Shown: positions 53,567 through 62,417 of the stretch, in pieces
Position numbering within the stretch: the stretch's first letter is position 1
Layout of the letters: each line of letters starts with the position of its first letter
Assembly: GCF_004349145.1 (NCBI RefSeq)
Contig: NZ_SMFO01000002.1
Span: 310,001-374,000, forward strand
Source: Flavobacterium hiemivividum
GTDB lineage: Bacteria > Bacteroidota > Bacteroidia > Flavobacteriales > Flavobacteriaceae
Length of the DNA: 64,000 bases
Direction of reading: 5' to 3'
The notes under the pieces: model-generated
Seen by the model: the letters and a program-made list of their open reading frames with translations, nothing else
The model's database searches: none
Told to the model about the DNA's origin: nothing
Position numbers and translations under genes: made by a program

Positions 53567-54685
53567 ATGGATTTAAATAAATTGAAAGGGCAACTGCAAA
53601 CTGAAGTTGACACTGCTTTTCTTTATGATAGCATTGCCGAGATTCAAGCTGATGAAAATCTCAATAGGGTCTTACGAAGTTTGTCAGATATTGAGAAAGG
53701 GCATGCGCAACATATGTTGGATAAAGTAAGGACTATTGAACAGAAATACAAAATGCCTGCTCCATCTTCAAGAGCTAAATTTCAGCTCAAGTTGGGTAAG
53801 CTTTTTGGTTACGGATCCATAATCAGTAGCTTGTCAAGTATCGAAAAACAGTTTGCTGTCAATTCGATAAAGAATAAAATCGAAAAAGGAGAAAAGCCAA
53901 CTGGTTTTGAACACAATCACCTTAATATAATAGAAGCGGTGAACAATAATGCGGCTTTAAATGTCTCTGGAGGTTTTCTTTCTAAATTTGAAAGCCGACA
54001 TAAATCAGTCGGGGGAAATGCCTTACGCGCAGCTGTTTTAGGTTCTAATGACGGTCTGGTTTCTAACATGAGTTTGGTTATGGGTGTTGCTGGTGCTGCA
54101 GTCTCTAACAATACTATTTTATTGACGGGAATTGCAGGATTGATGGCTGGAGCTATTTCGATGGCACTAGGAGAATGGCTCTCGGTTCAAAGTTCTAGAG
54201 AATTGAATCAACGCCAAATCGACTTAGAGACAGAAGAATTAGAAGCATCTCCTGAAGAAGAAAAAAAAGAATTAGTTTTATTATATCAGGCCAAAGGAAT
54301 GAATGTGATTGAAGCTCAAAAACTGGCAGATAAAGCTTTTGAAAACCATGAAACAGCCATTGATGCCATAATCACTGAAGAACTAGGTATAGATAAAGAG
54401 GAATTAGGAGGTTCTGCCTGGGAGGCAGCAATCGCTTCCTTTATTTTATTTTCAATTGGAGCCATTATACCATTATACCCTTTTATGTTTTTAGATGGTA
54501 AAAACGCTATACTTTTGAGTGTCGGTAGCAGTGTAATAGGGCTTTTTGGAATAGGAGCTGCTATTACATTGTTGACAGGTAAAGGAATTCTGTTTTCGGG
54601 ATTCAGGCAAGTTTTCTTTGGATTAGCAGCAGCAGCAATAACGTATGGAATTGGATCCTTGATTGGAGTTTCTTTGGGGGGCTAA
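53567..54685 (+). CDS. Ferritin-like/VIT1 fusion (MbfA-like metal transporter)
   Basis: The 372-residue protein has an N-terminal ferritin-like domain (about residues 1-130) with carboxylate/His candidates (Glu13, Glu25, Glu43 and His46 of DIEKGH), then a CCC1/VIT1 membrane transporter (RAAVLGSNDGLVSNMSLVMGVAGAA, GAISMALGEWLSVQSSREL). The cytosolic metal-binding insertion (EEELEASPEEEKKELVLLYQAKG) and three more spans follow. MbfA-like fusions export iron, and VIT1 proteins move Fe or Mn; the metal here is inferred. It starts 9 bases after the CzcB-like gene and so belongs to the metal efflux operon. Confidence 0.9.
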   Translation: MDLNKLKGQLQTEVDTAFLYDSIAEIQADENLNRVLRSLSDIEKGHAQHMLDKVRTIEQKYKMPAPSSRAKFQLKLGKLFGYGSIISSLSSIEKQFAVNSIKNKIEKGEKPTGFEHNHLNIIEAVNNNAALNVSGGFLSKFESRHKSVGGNALRAAVLGSNDGLVSNMSLVMGVAGAAVSNNTILLTGIAGLMAGAISMALGEWLSVQSSRELNQRQIDLETEELEASPEEEKKELVLLYQAKGMNVIEAQKLADKAFENHETAIDAIITEELGIDKEELGGSAWEAAIASFILFSIGAIIPLYPFMFLDGKNAILLSVGSSVIGLFGIGAAITLLTGKGILFSGFRQVFFGLAAAAITYGIGSLIGVSLGG

Positions 54686-54753
54686 ATATTGCAATAAATC
54701 AAGTTACATGAATTTATTCAAAAACAGATTATTAACTATTTAAATATAATACT

Positions 54754-55263
54754 ATGAACGACGCGCATTTACATTTAATGGTAAACCATTTTCCGATCAT
54801 CGGAACGATTTTCGGCATTGGAATATTAATAGCCGGTTTAGTGCTAAAAAATAACGCTTTAAAAAACACAGCCTATATTTTGTTCATAGTTGCAGCGCTT
54901 TTTGCAGCGCTAAGCATGAATACTGGTGAAGGAGCGGAGGAACTTGTTGAAGATATGCCTAATATCGGAAAAAAAATAATTCACGAACATGAAGAATTAG
55001 CTGAAAAGTTAGCTTTATTATTGTATGCTACAGGAATTTTTAGCTTACTGTCAATATATACAAGTAGCAAAAATCATAAATTGGCAATAATAGCATCTTA
55101 TATTACATTATTTTTAGCGATCGGAGCAGCTGTGTTAGGGTCGAGTGTAGGAACTTCAGGTGGCGAAATACGTCACACTGAAATTCGTGATAATGCAGGG
55201 ATTTCAGCTGTTGAAAGCGACAACGTAAATTCAGAGATTACGACGACTAGAAACGAAGAATAA
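54754..55263 (+). CDS. DUF2231-like membrane protein
   Basis: The 169-residue protein has four membrane spans and several conserved-looking histidines (HLHLMVNHFPIIG at the start, IIHEHEELAEK in a loop, GEIRHTEIRDNAG at the end). This pattern resembles DUF2231 proteins, which may bind haem or metal through histidines, but the match is not certain. The tail after about residue 148 is polar and probably periplasmic. It follows the VIT1 fusion after 68 bases and may share its operon. Confidence 0.75.
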   Translation: MNDAHLHLMVNHFPIIGTIFGIGILIAGLVLKNNALKNTAYILFIVAALFAALSMNTGEGAEELVEDMPNIGKKIIHEHEELAEKLALLLYATGIFSLLSIYTSSKNHKLAIIASYITLFLAIGAAVLGSSVGTSGGEIRHTEIRDNAGISAVESDNVNSEITTTRNEE

Positions 55264-55286
55264 TGCTTTTTAACAAATTAGCGGTA

Positions 55287-55301
55287 TTTAGTTAAACTAA
55301 A
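55287..55301. promoter_or_regulatory. Palindrome upstream of the his promoter
   Basis: TTTAGTT-A-AACTAAA is a perfect 15-base palindrome ending 27 bases upstream of the his -7 box, in the activator/repressor zone. No regulator is known to me, and AT-rich palindromes arise by chance. Confidence 0.35.
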
Positions 55302-55327
55302 AAAGCTTTTTAATAAAAAAAAGTATT

Positions 55328-55335
55328 TATATTTG
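55328..55335 (+). promoter_or_regulatory. -7 box of the his operon promoter
   Basis: TATATTTG matches TAnnTTTG. The transcript would start about 55341, some 18 bases before the leader peptide start codon. Confidence 0.65.
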
Positions 55336-55358
55336 CACAAGTAAAAAAAGACAAAATT

Positions 55359-55418
55359 ATGTTCGCTATACAATTACATCATCATCATTTTCATTATTGC
55401 TCTCAAGCGATGTGTTAA
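55359..55418 (+). CDS. hisL: Histidine operon leader peptide
   Basis: An ATG at 55359 opens a 20-codon frame encoding MFAIQLHHHHFHYCSQAMC and ending at TAA 55416-55418. Five of nineteen residues are histidine: four consecutive CAT codons at 55377-55388 and another at 55392-55394. This is the design of his leader peptides, in which shortage of charged tRNA-His stalls the ribosome at the His run. The reading frame lies between the promoter and the attenuator terminator, with hisG further downstream. The peptide itself needs no function. Confidence 0.9.
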   Translation: MFAIQLHHHHFHYCSQAMC

Positions 55419-55478
55419 CGATATGGTTGTAAGTCATCCTATTCTAAAACCCGTTTGAGTACATCAAACGGGTTTTTT
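55402..55478 (+). promoter_or_regulatory. Histidine operon transcription attenuator
   Basis: The terminator stem CCCGTTTGA (55450-55458) with TCAAACGGG (55464-55472) is followed by six T residues, with AAAA before the stem extending it. An antiterminator is visible: CTCAAGCG (55402-55409), inside the leader frame just past the His codons, pairs with CGTTTGAG (55452-55459), with one G-U pair. A ribosome stalled at His codons would leave this segment free, so the antiterminator could form. A ribosome reaching the stop codon would cover it and release the terminator. Confidence 0.85.
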
Positions 55479-55533
55479 GTTTAATATCCTTTGTACTCAA
55501 ACATAATATTATAATCAAATAAAAAAAATTACA

Positions 55534-56391
55534 ATGAGTACATTAAAAATTGCAATTCAAAAATCAGGACGTTTAAACGAAGAAAGTATTCAAATCCTAA
55601 AAGATTGCGGAATCTCGATCAACAACGGAATCGATCAATTGAAAGCCGAAGCTTCTAATTTTCCTCTTGAAGTTCTATACTTAAGAAATTCAGACATTCC
55701 TCAATATTTAATTGATGGTGTGGTAGATATCGCCATTGTTGGGGATAATTTATTAGTCGAAAAAGGAAAAGGAATTCAAGTTGTTCAGAAACTAGGTTTT
55801 TCAAAATGCAAAGTTTCAGTTGCAGTTCCTAAAACATTCGAGTACAATTCGATTCAAGATTTAGACGGACTACGAATCGCCACTTCTTACCCAAATACAG
55901 TAATTGAATATTTTAACTCTTTTGGAGTAAATGTTGATATTCACCAAATTTCTGGTTCTGTAGAAATTGCTCCTAATATAGGTCTTGCAGATGCTATTGT
56001 AGATATAGTTTCAAGCGGAAGTACCTTATTTAAAAACAACTTAAAAGAAGTTGAAATTATCCTTAAAAGTGAAGCGGTTTTAGCTGTTTCGCCAAAAGTA
56101 ACGCCAGGCGTTCAAAAGCTAATTGATACTTTAAAATTCCGAATCGAGTCTGTTTTAAGAGCTAGAAAATCAAAATACATTTTGATGAACGTACCAAATG
56201 ATAAAATAGAGGAAGTTGGAAAAATTCTCCCAGTATTGCGTAGTTTAACGGTATTGCCATTAGCACAAGAAGGATGGAGTAGTGTACACTCGGTAATCGA
56301 TAAAGACACTTTTTGGGATGTAATTGATCAGTTAAAAGAGGCTGGTGCCGAAGGAATTTTGATTTGTCCTATTGAAAAAATGGTACTATAA
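55534..56391 (+). CDS. hisG: ATP phosphoribosyltransferase (long form)
   Basis: HisG catalyses the first step of histidine synthesis from ATP and PRPP. The 285-residue length indicates the long form with a C-terminal ACT-like regulatory domain (VLRSLTVLPLAQEGWSSVHSV), so histidine feedback is expected. The catalytic part begins LKIAIQKSGRLNEESIQIL and has VDIAIVGDNLLVE, RIATSYPNTVIEYF and DAIVDIVSSGSTLF (PRPP-binding loop). It is the first structural gene behind the attenuator. Confidence 0.97.
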   Translation: MSTLKIAIQKSGRLNEESIQILKDCGISINNGIDQLKAEASNFPLEVLYLRNSDIPQYLIDGVVDIAIVGDNLLVEKGKGIQVVQKLGFSKCKVSVAVPKTFEYNSIQDLDGLRIATSYPNTVIEYFNSFGVNVDIHQISGSVEIAPNIGLADAIVDIVSSGSTLFKNNLKEVEIILKSEAVLAVSPKVTPGVQKLIDTLKFRIESVLRARKSKYILMNVPNDKIEEVGKILPVLRSLTVLPLAQEGWSSVHSVIDKDTFWDVIDQLKEAGAEGILICPIEKMVL

Positions 56392-56398
56392 AAATATA

Positions 56399-56483
56399 AA
56401 TTATGAGTATGAATTATGAGTTTAATAAAAACGTCTAATTGATACTTTTGCGAACTTTGCGAATATCCTTTGTGAACTTTGCG
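56399..56483. repeat. Direct repeats in the hisG-hisD spacer
   Basis: AATTATGAGT occurs at 56399-56408 and 56412-56421. TTTGCGAACTTTGCG (56447-56461) and TTTGTGAACTTTGCG (56469-56483) differ at one base and are 22 bp apart. A matching word, TTTGCGAACTTTGC, is at 6241-6254 upstream of ung. Confidence 0.6.
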
Positions 56484-56499
56484 GTTAAACCACAATAAA

Positions 56500-57792
56500 A
56501 TGAACAAAATATACAATCCAAGTCCGGAAAACTGGTTTGCGATACTCGAAAGACCAACTAAAACGGTTGACGATATCGAGCAAACCGTAAAAGAAATTTT
56601 TAAAGAGGTTCAGAAAAAAGGAGATGAAGCAATCTCAAAATATACTTCGTTATTTGATGGCGTGACGATCAGTAATCAAGAGGTGACTGAAACGGAAATA
56701 AAGGAGGCTGTCGCTGCAGTTTCGGATGAACTAAAAGTGGCAATACAATTGGCTAAAGGCAATATCGAAGAGTTTCACGCAGCACAAAAAACAAGTCGCG
56801 TTGAAGTCGAAACTATAGAAGGAGTTAATTGCTGGCAAGAAAAAAGACCAATTCAAAAGATAGGTTTATATATTCCAGGCGGAACGGCACCTTTGTTTTC
56901 TACCGTATTGATGCTTGCGGTACCAGCAAATATCGCGGGATGCAAAGAGATTGTTTTATGTTCGCCGCCAGATAAAACTGGAAAAATAAATCCAGCTATA
57001 CTATATGCCGCTAATTTATGTGGAGTCACTAAAATTTTAAAAGTGGGCGGAATTCAAGCGATCGCTGCTATGACTTTTGGAACCAAAACGATTCCGAAAG
57101 TATATAAAATTTTTGGACCAGGAAATCAATTTGTAACCGTAGCCAAGCAGTTAGCAACCCAATACGGTGTTGCAATTGATATGCCTGCAGGACCATCGGA
57201 ATTATTGGTTGTTGCAGATGATAGCGCTGTTCCAGCATTTGTAGCCTCAGATCTATTGTCGCAAGCAGAGCACGGAACGGACAGCCAAGTAATTTTGGTG
57301 TCAACCTCAAAGACATTAATTGACGCCGTTGAAGAAGAAATCCAAATTCAATTAGAGGCCTTACCAAGAAAAGAAATTGCCGAGAAAGCAATTGCTAATT
57401 CAAAGTTGATTTTTGTCGAAAATGACCAAATCGCTTTAGATTTAATCAATGAATATGGCCCAGAACACTTTATAGTATGTACGTCATCGGATGATTTTTA
57501 TATTGATGGAATCGAAAATGCAGGTTCTATTTTTATAGGGAATTATACACCGGAAAGCGCGGGAGATTATGCTTCTGGAACAAATCATACTTTACCAACA
57601 AATGGTTATGCTAAAAACTATAGCGGCGTAAACTTGGATAGTTTTACAAAATCAATGACTTTTCAGAAGATTTCTGAAGTAGGAATTCAGAATATTGGAA
57701 AGGCAATTGAAGTGATGGCCGAAGCGGAAGGCTTGCAAGCACACAAAAATGCAGTTACATTACGATTAAAAGCGATTAAATATGGAAAATAG
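56500..57792 (+). CDS. hisD: Histidinol dehydrogenase
   Basis: HisD oxidises histidinol to histidine in the last two steps. From ATG 56500 the protein has 430 residues; the start MNKIYNPSPENW is preferred because the preceding in-frame codons lie in a repeat. Conserved parts are IQKIGLYIPGGTAPLFSTVLM, GGIQAIAAMTFGT, KVYKIFGPGNQFVT, DMPAGPSELLVVAD, AEHGTDSQ and NYGPEH-type segment INEYGPEHFI, covering the zinc and NAD sites. It overlaps hisC by 11 bases. Confidence 0.97.
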   Translation: MNKIYNPSPENWFAILERPTKTVDDIEQTVKEIFKEVQKKGDEAISKYTSLFDGVTISNQEVTETEIKEAVAAVSDELKVAIQLAKGNIEEFHAAQKTSRVEVETIEGVNCWQEKRPIQKIGLYIPGGTAPLFSTVLMLAVPANIAGCKEIVLCSPPDKTGKINPAILYAANLCGVTKILKVGGIQAIAAMTFGTKTIPKVYKIFGPGNQFVTVAKQLATQYGVAIDMPAGPSELLVVADDSAVPAFVASDLLSQAEHGTDSQVILVSTSKTLIDAVEEEIQIQLEALPRKEIAEKAIANSKLIFVENDQIALDLINEYGPEHFIVCTSSDDFYIDGIENAGSIFIGNYTPESAGDYASGTNHTLPTNGYAKNYSGVNLDSFTKSMTFQKISEVGIQNIGKAIEVMAEAEGLQAHKNAVTLRLKAIKYGK

Positions 57793-58831
57793 TTTCGACA
57801 TAAATAATTTAGTTCGTGAAAACGTTAAAACGATGAAGCCGTATTCATCTGCTCGTGATGAATTCAAAGATTTTGATGTTGCTCAAATGATATTTTTGGA
57901 TGCCAATGAAAATCCATATCAAAATGGAGTGAACCGTTATCCTGATCCACAGCAAAGTAGTGTAAAAGTCGTTTTGGCCAAACAAAGAAACCTGAAAGTA
58001 GATCAAGTTTTATTAGGTAATGGAAGCGACGAAGTATTGGATTTATTATTCAGAGCTTTTTGCGAACCCAAAACTGACAATGTAATCACTTTACCACCAA
58101 CGTACGGAATGTATAGCGTATTGGCGAATATTAATGCAGTTGAAAATAGAGAGATTTTATTATCTCAAGATTTCCAGCCCGAGATTGATGCTATTTTACA
58201 AGCTGTCGACGCAAATACAAAAATGATCTTTTTATGTTCGCCGAATAACCCAACAGGGAATTCTTTTTCTGATGAAAGTGTGGTTACTTTACTTCAAAAC
58301 TTTAATGGATTGGTAATAATTGATGAAGCTTATATCGACTTTTCAAAGAAGCAAAGTTGGTTAAATGAATTAGATGAATACCCTAATTTGATCATTACGC
58401 AAACCTTATCAAAAGCGTATGGTTTAGCGGGCATTCGATTGGGAATTTGTTATGCTTCTGCAGCTATTATTTCGGTTTTAAACAAAATAAAGCCACCTTA
58501 TAATGTGAATGAATTAACACAACAAAGAGCATTAGAAAGATTAGCAGATAAAGAAAAAATACAATTAGAAATAGACTCAATTTTAATACAAAGAGATGAT
58601 TTACTTAAAGTATTAAATGAAGTGAATTTTGTATCAAAAATTTATCCAACCGAAGCTAATTTTGTTTTAATAAAAGTAGATGATGCCAATAAAAGATATG
58701 CAGAATTGATTGCTAAAGGAATTGTGATTCGTAACAGAACAACCCAACCTTTATGTGAGAACACCTTGCGTTTGACTATTGGTACAGCGGAAGAAAATAA
58801 GAAGTTAATGGAAGCTTTGCAAAGCTGTTAA
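57782..58831 (+). CDS. hisC: Histidinol-phosphate aminotransferase
   Basis: HisC is a PLP-dependent aminotransferase of histidine synthesis. The 349-residue protein has [50 protein letters not shown] and the PLP Lys in [16 protein letters not shown]. The C-terminal [18 protein letters not shown] binds the substrate phosphate. The start overlaps the end of hisD, which suggests translational coupling. Confidence 0.97.
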   Translation: MENSFDINNLVRENVKTMKPYSSARDEFKDFDVAQMIFLDANENPYQNGVNRYPDPQQSSVKVVLAKQRNLKVDQVLLGNGSDEVLDLLFRAFCEPKTDNVITLPPTYGMYSVLANINAVENREILLSQDFQPEIDAILQAVDANTKMIFLCSPNNPTGNSFSDESVVTLLQNFNGLVIIDEAYIDFSKKQSWLNELDEYPNLIITQTLSKAYGLAGIRLGICYASAAIISVLNKIKPPYNVNELTQQRALERLADKEKIQLEIDSILIQRDDLLKVLNEVNFVSKIYPTEANFVLIKVDDANKRYAELIAKGIVIRNRTTQPLCENTLRLTIGTAEENKKLMEALQSC

Positions 58832-58838
58832 TGATAAC

Positions 58839-58871
58839 AACTCTTTCAGGGTTTTGAACCCTAAAAGAGTT
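58839..58871. repeat. Inverted repeat in the hisC-hisB spacer
   Basis: AACTCTTTCAGGGTT (58839-58853) and AACCCTAAAAGAGTT (58857-58871) form a 15-bp hairpin with one mismatch and a three-base loop. No T run follows, so it is not a standard terminator. Confidence 0.7.
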
Positions 58872-58886
58872 TTGAAAAATATAAGA

Positions 58887-60023
58887 ATGAAAAAAGTACT
58901 TTTTATCGATCGTGATGGAACGATCGTTTTAGAACCAGAAGGATATCAATTAGATAGTTTAGATAAACTGGAGTTTTATCCCAAAGCATTTCAATATTTA
59001 GCTAAAATCGCTAAAGAACTAGAATACGAATTGGTCATGGTGACTAATCAAGACGGATTAGGAACGGACAGTTTTCCAGAAGATACTTTCTGGCCTACTC
59101 AAAATTTCATTTTAAGAGCTTTCGAAAATGAAGGTGTTCTTTTTGATGATATTTTTGTAGATCGTTCTTTTCCCGAAGATAATGCGCCAACGCGCAAACC
59201 AAGAACTGGAATGTTAACAAAATACATCGATAATCCCGCTTACGATTTGGCAAATTCCTTTGTATTAGGAGATCGTTTAACAGATGTCGAATTGGCTAAA
59301 AACCTTGGTACAAAAGCCATTTTCATGAATGTTAGTGAAGGTGCTGGAGTTACAGAAATAGCTTCCAAGCGCGAAGAATTGGATGATATTATCACCTTAC
59401 AATCAATTGATTGGAAGGAAATATATGAATTTTTGAAATTAGAAGCACGTTCAGCTACAATTTCGAGAAAAACGAATGAAACCGATATTTACATCAATCT
59501 GAACTTAGACGGAACAGGGAAAAGTAAAATTGAAACTGGAATTGCTTTCTTTGACCATATGCTAGACCAAATTGCCCGTCATGGCCAAATGGACTTAGAA
59601 ATCCTTGTAAAAGGGGATCTGGAAGTTGACGAACACCATACTATTGAAGATACCGCAATTGCTTTAGGTGAAGTTTTTGCGAAAGCATTAGGAAACAAAT
59701 TAGGCATTGAGCGTTATGGTTTTTGTTTGCCAATGGATGATTGCTTAGCGCAAGTGGCGATTGACTTTGGAGGTAGAAACTGGTTGGTTTGGGAAACCGA
59801 ATTCAAACGAGAAATGGTAGGGAAAATGCCAACAGAGATGTTTTTACATTTCTTTAAATCTTTCTCTGATGGAGCAAAAGCAAACATCAATATCAAAGCC
59901 GAAGGAGAAAACGAACATCATAAAATCGAAGCTATTTTTAAGGCTTTCGCCAAAGCGATAAAAGTAGCCGTAAAACGCGATACTGAGAAAATGATTTTGC
60001 CATCGACGAAAGGGATGTTGTAA
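58887..60023 (+). CDS. hisB: Bifunctional HisB: histidinol phosphatase and imidazoleglycerol-phosphate dehydratase
   Basis: From ATG 58887 the 378-residue protein starts [12 protein letters not shown], the DxDGT motif of the HAD-type histidinol-phosphate phosphatase domain (about residues 1-165, with [16 protein letters not shown]). The C-terminal domain is imidazoleglycerol-phosphate dehydratase with the Mn ligands in [29 protein letters not shown] and [20 protein letters not shown]. It performs steps 7 and 9 of the pathway. An upstream in-frame start would lie in the hairpin spacer and is unlikely. Confidence 0.96.
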   Translation: MKKVLFIDRDGTIVLEPEGYQLDSLDKLEFYPKAFQYLAKIAKELEYELVMVTNQDGLGTDSFPEDTFWPTQNFILRAFENEGVLFDDIFVDRSFPEDNAPTRKPRTGMLTKYIDNPAYDLANSFVLGDRLTDVELAKNLGTKAIFMNVSEGAGVTEIASKREELDDIITLQSIDWKEIYEFLKLEARSATISRKTNETDIYINLNLDGTGKSKIETGIAFFDHMLDQIARHGQMDLEILVKGDLEVDEHHTIEDTAIALGEVFAKALGNKLGIERYGFCLPMDDCLAQVAIDFGGRNWLVWETEFKREMVGKMPTEMFLHFFKSFSDGAKANINIKAEGENEHHKIEAIFKAFAKAIKVAVKRDTEKMILPSTKGML

Positions 60024-60029
60024 AAATTT

Positions 60030-60085
60030 GTTTAAAGTTTCAGGTTTAAAGTTAGCACGATAACTTTAAACCTGAAACTTTAAAC
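60030..60085. repeat. Perfect 25-bp inverted repeat in the hisB-hisH spacer
   Basis: The arms 60030-60054 and 60061-60085 are exact reverse complements over 25 bases with a six-base loop (GCACGA). The arm is built from TTTAAA-rich units around CAGG. This is the longest perfect hairpin in the window and it nearly fills the spacer. Confidence 0.85.
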
Positions 60086-60100
60086 TTGAAACAAAAATAG

Positions 60101-60682
60101 ATGAAAATAGTAATCATAAATTACGGAGCAGGAAATATTCAAAGCATTATGTTTGCCATTGAAAGATTAGGATTCAAAGCGGTTTTAAGTAACAATCCAG
60201 ACGAAATAAAAGCTGCGGATAAAGTGATTTTTCCAGGTGTGGGCGAAGCCAGTTCAGCGATGAAAATGCTTCTAGAAAGTGGTTTGGACAGTCTAATTCC
60301 AACATTGACGCAACCTGTTTTAGGTATTTGTTTGGGTATGCAGTTGATGTGCAATGCTTCTGAGGAAGGTAATACAAAAGGTTTGGGGATATTTGATGTG
60401 GATGTGATTAAATTTACTCCAAAAGTAAAAGTGCCACAAATGGGTTGGAATCAAATTTATAACTTGAAATCGCCTTTATTCGATGGAATCGCTGAAAACG
60501 AATACATGTATTTAGTACATAGTTTTTATGCCCCAGATTGTGCGGAATCCATTGCAACCACAAATTATGAAGTTGAATACGCATCAGCTTTGCAAAAAGA
60601 TAATTTTTACGGAACCCAGTTTCACCCTGAAAAAAGCGGCGATGTGGGAGAAAAAATCCTAGGAAATTTTCTAAAATTATAA
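60101..60682 (+). CDS. hisH: Imidazole glycerol phosphate synthase, glutaminase subunit
   Basis: HisH hydrolyses glutamine and channels ammonia to HisF. The 193-residue protein has IINYGAGNIQSIMFAIERLG, the nucleophile motif GICLGMQLM with the catalytic Cys, and the C-terminal catalytic pair FYGTQFHPEKSG (His and Glu). It is complete. The next gene, hisA, follows after 67 bases. Confidence 0.97.
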   Translation: MKIVIINYGAGNIQSIMFAIERLGFKAVLSNNPDEIKAADKVIFPGVGEASSAMKMLLESGLDSLIPTLTQPVLGICLGMQLMCNASEEGNTKGLGIFDVDVIKFTPKVKVPQMGWNQIYNLKSPLFDGIAENEYMYLVHSFYAPDCAESIATTNYEVEYASALQKDNFYGTQFHPEKSGDVGEKILGNFLKL

Positions 60683-60749
60683 ATAATTTAATGGCAAAAA
60701 TCAATTTCAATCTTAACTAAAAAAACGTTAATCTACAATCAAAAAACGA

Positions 60750-61475
60750 ATGAGAATAATACCAGCAATAGACATCATCGACGGAAAATGTGTTCGCTTG
60801 TCAAAAGGAGATTACAATACCAAGATAATTTATAATGAAAATCCAGTAGAAGTAGCCAAAGAATTTGAAGCTCACGGCATTGAATACTTGCATTTGGTAG
60901 ATCTTGACGGTGCAAAATCAAGTCAGATTGTCAACTATAAAATATTGGAGCAAATCGCTTCTAAAACGAAACTAAAAATTGATTTTGGTGGTGGTTTAAA
61001 ATCGGATGCCGACTTAAAAATTGCTTTCGAAAGTGGCGCTAGCCAAATTACCGGTGGAAGTATTGCGGTTAAAAACAGAGTTTTATTCGAAAAATGGATT
61101 CAAGAATACGGCGCTGATAAAATTATTCTTGGAGCAGACGCTAATAATGAAAAAGTAGCGGTATCAGGTTGGTTAGAAGAATCTGATGAAGACTTAATTC
61201 CCTTTATAGAAGGATATCAAGCTAAAGGGATTCAACATGTTATTTGTACAGATATAGCCAAAGATGGAATGCTCGAAGGGCCGAGTTTCGATTTATATGC
61301 TAAAATTCTGGCGGAAGCCAAAGGAATAAAATTAATCGCTTCGGGGGGAATTTCTACCTTTGATGAATTACCAAGATTAGCCGAATTAGGTTGCGAAGGA
61401 ACCATTATAGGAAAAGCCATTTACGAAGGGCGAATTTCGTTGAAACAATTGGAAAATTATATTTTAAATAAATAG
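60750..61475 (+). CDS. hisA: Phosphoribosylformimino-AICAR phosphate isomerase
   Basis: HisA is the TIM-barrel isomerase of step 4. The 241-residue protein begins [22 protein letters not shown] with the catalytic Asp, and contains [39 protein letters not shown] with the second Asp, and [13 protein letters not shown]. The phosphate-binding loops are intact. It sits between hisH and hisF in the usual order. Confidence 0.97.
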   Translation: MRIIPAIDIIDGKCVRLSKGDYNTKIIYNENPVEVAKEFEAHGIEYLHLVDLDGAKSSQIVNYKILEQIASKTKLKIDFGGGLKSDADLKIAFESGASQITGGSIAVKNRVLFEKWIQEYGADKIILGADANNEKVAVSGWLEESDEDLIPFIEGYQAKGIQHVICTDIAKDGMLEGPSFDLYAKILAEAKGIKLIASGGISTFDELPRLAELGCEGTIIGKAIYEGRISLKQLENYILNK

Positions 61476-61573
61476 ATTTTTTCGCAAAGTCACCCAAAGG
61501 AAACACAAAGATTGTCTAAGATTTTTGTGTGTCTCTGCGCCACCTTTGTGAATCTCTGTGTAATACAACAATT

Positions 61574-62329
61574 ATGCTTACAAAAAGAATCATACCCTGT
61601 CTCGATATAAAGAACGGTAGAACGGTAAAAGGCATTAATTTCGTAGATTTACGTGATGCTGGCGACCCCGTGGAATTAGCTAAAATTTATTCAGATGAAG
61701 GAGCCGATGAATTGGTGTTTTTGGATATTTCTGCAACAGAAGAAAGAAGAAAAACTTTGGTTGATTTAGTACGAAAAGTGGCTTCTACCATTAATATTCC
61801 GTTTACGGTAGGTGGCGGAATTTCATCTGTAGAAGATGTGGAGATTTTACTTCAAAATGGAGCAGATAAAGTTTCAATCAATTCGTCGGCAGTAAAAAAC
61901 CCGAAATTGATAAATGACTTGGCTCAAAAATTTGGAAGTCAATGTGTAGTTGTTGCAATCGATGCCAAACAGATTGACGGTCAATGGATAGTGCATTTAG
62001 TTGGTGGAAAAGTACCAACGGAATTAACCTTGTTTGATTGGGCAAAAGAAGTGGAAGAAAGAGGAGCAGGGGAAATCCTGTTTACGTCCATGGATAATGA
62101 CGGAACGAAAAACGGTTTTGCTAATGAAGCCTTAGCCAAGCTTTCGAGTTTAGTCAATATTCCGATAATTGCTTCTGGAGGTGCAGGAAACATTCAGCAT
62201 TTTGTAGATAGTTTTACCGTTGGAAAAGCTGATGCCGCTTTGGCAGCAAGCGTATTTCATTTTAAAGAAATCGAAATAAAAGAATTGAAAATAGAACTAA
62301 AAAATAATAATATCGAAGTCAGAATATAG
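61574..62329 (+). CDS. hisF: Imidazole glycerol phosphate synthase, cyclase subunit
   Basis: HisF closes the imidazole ring using ammonia from HisH. From ATG 61574 the protein has 251 residues and starts [20 protein letters not shown] with the catalytic Asp. It contains [41 protein letters not shown] and [16 protein letters not shown] with the second catalytic Asp. Fifteen codons could be added upstream in frame, but they lie in the repeat-like spacer (61480-61570) and do not match the family. Confidence 0.97.
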   Translation: MLTKRIIPCLDIKNGRTVKGINFVDLRDAGDPVELAKIYSDEGADELVFLDISATEERRKTLVDLVRKVASTINIPFTVGGGISSVEDVEILLQNGADKVSINSSAVKNPKLINDLAQKFGSQCVVVAIDAKQIDGQWIVHLVGGKVPTELTLFDWAKEVEERGAGEILFTSMDNDGTKNGFANEALAKLSSLVNIPIIASGGAGNIQHFVDSFTVGKADAALAASVFHFKEIEIKELKIELKNNNIEVRI

Positions 62330-62334
62330 ATCAG

Positions 62335-62393
62335 AGAGCATAGAAAATAGACTGAGAATTGAGGGTTGATTTATTCTCTATATTCTATTCTCT
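62335..62393. repeat. Imperfect inverted repeat in the hisF-hisIE spacer
   Basis: A 17-base arm (62335-62351) of AGA/ATAGA words pairs with 62377-62393 with two mismatches. Most of the spacer is this element. Confidence 0.6.
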
Positions 62394-62417
62394 TTATTCT
62401 TCCTAAAAAAAATAAAA

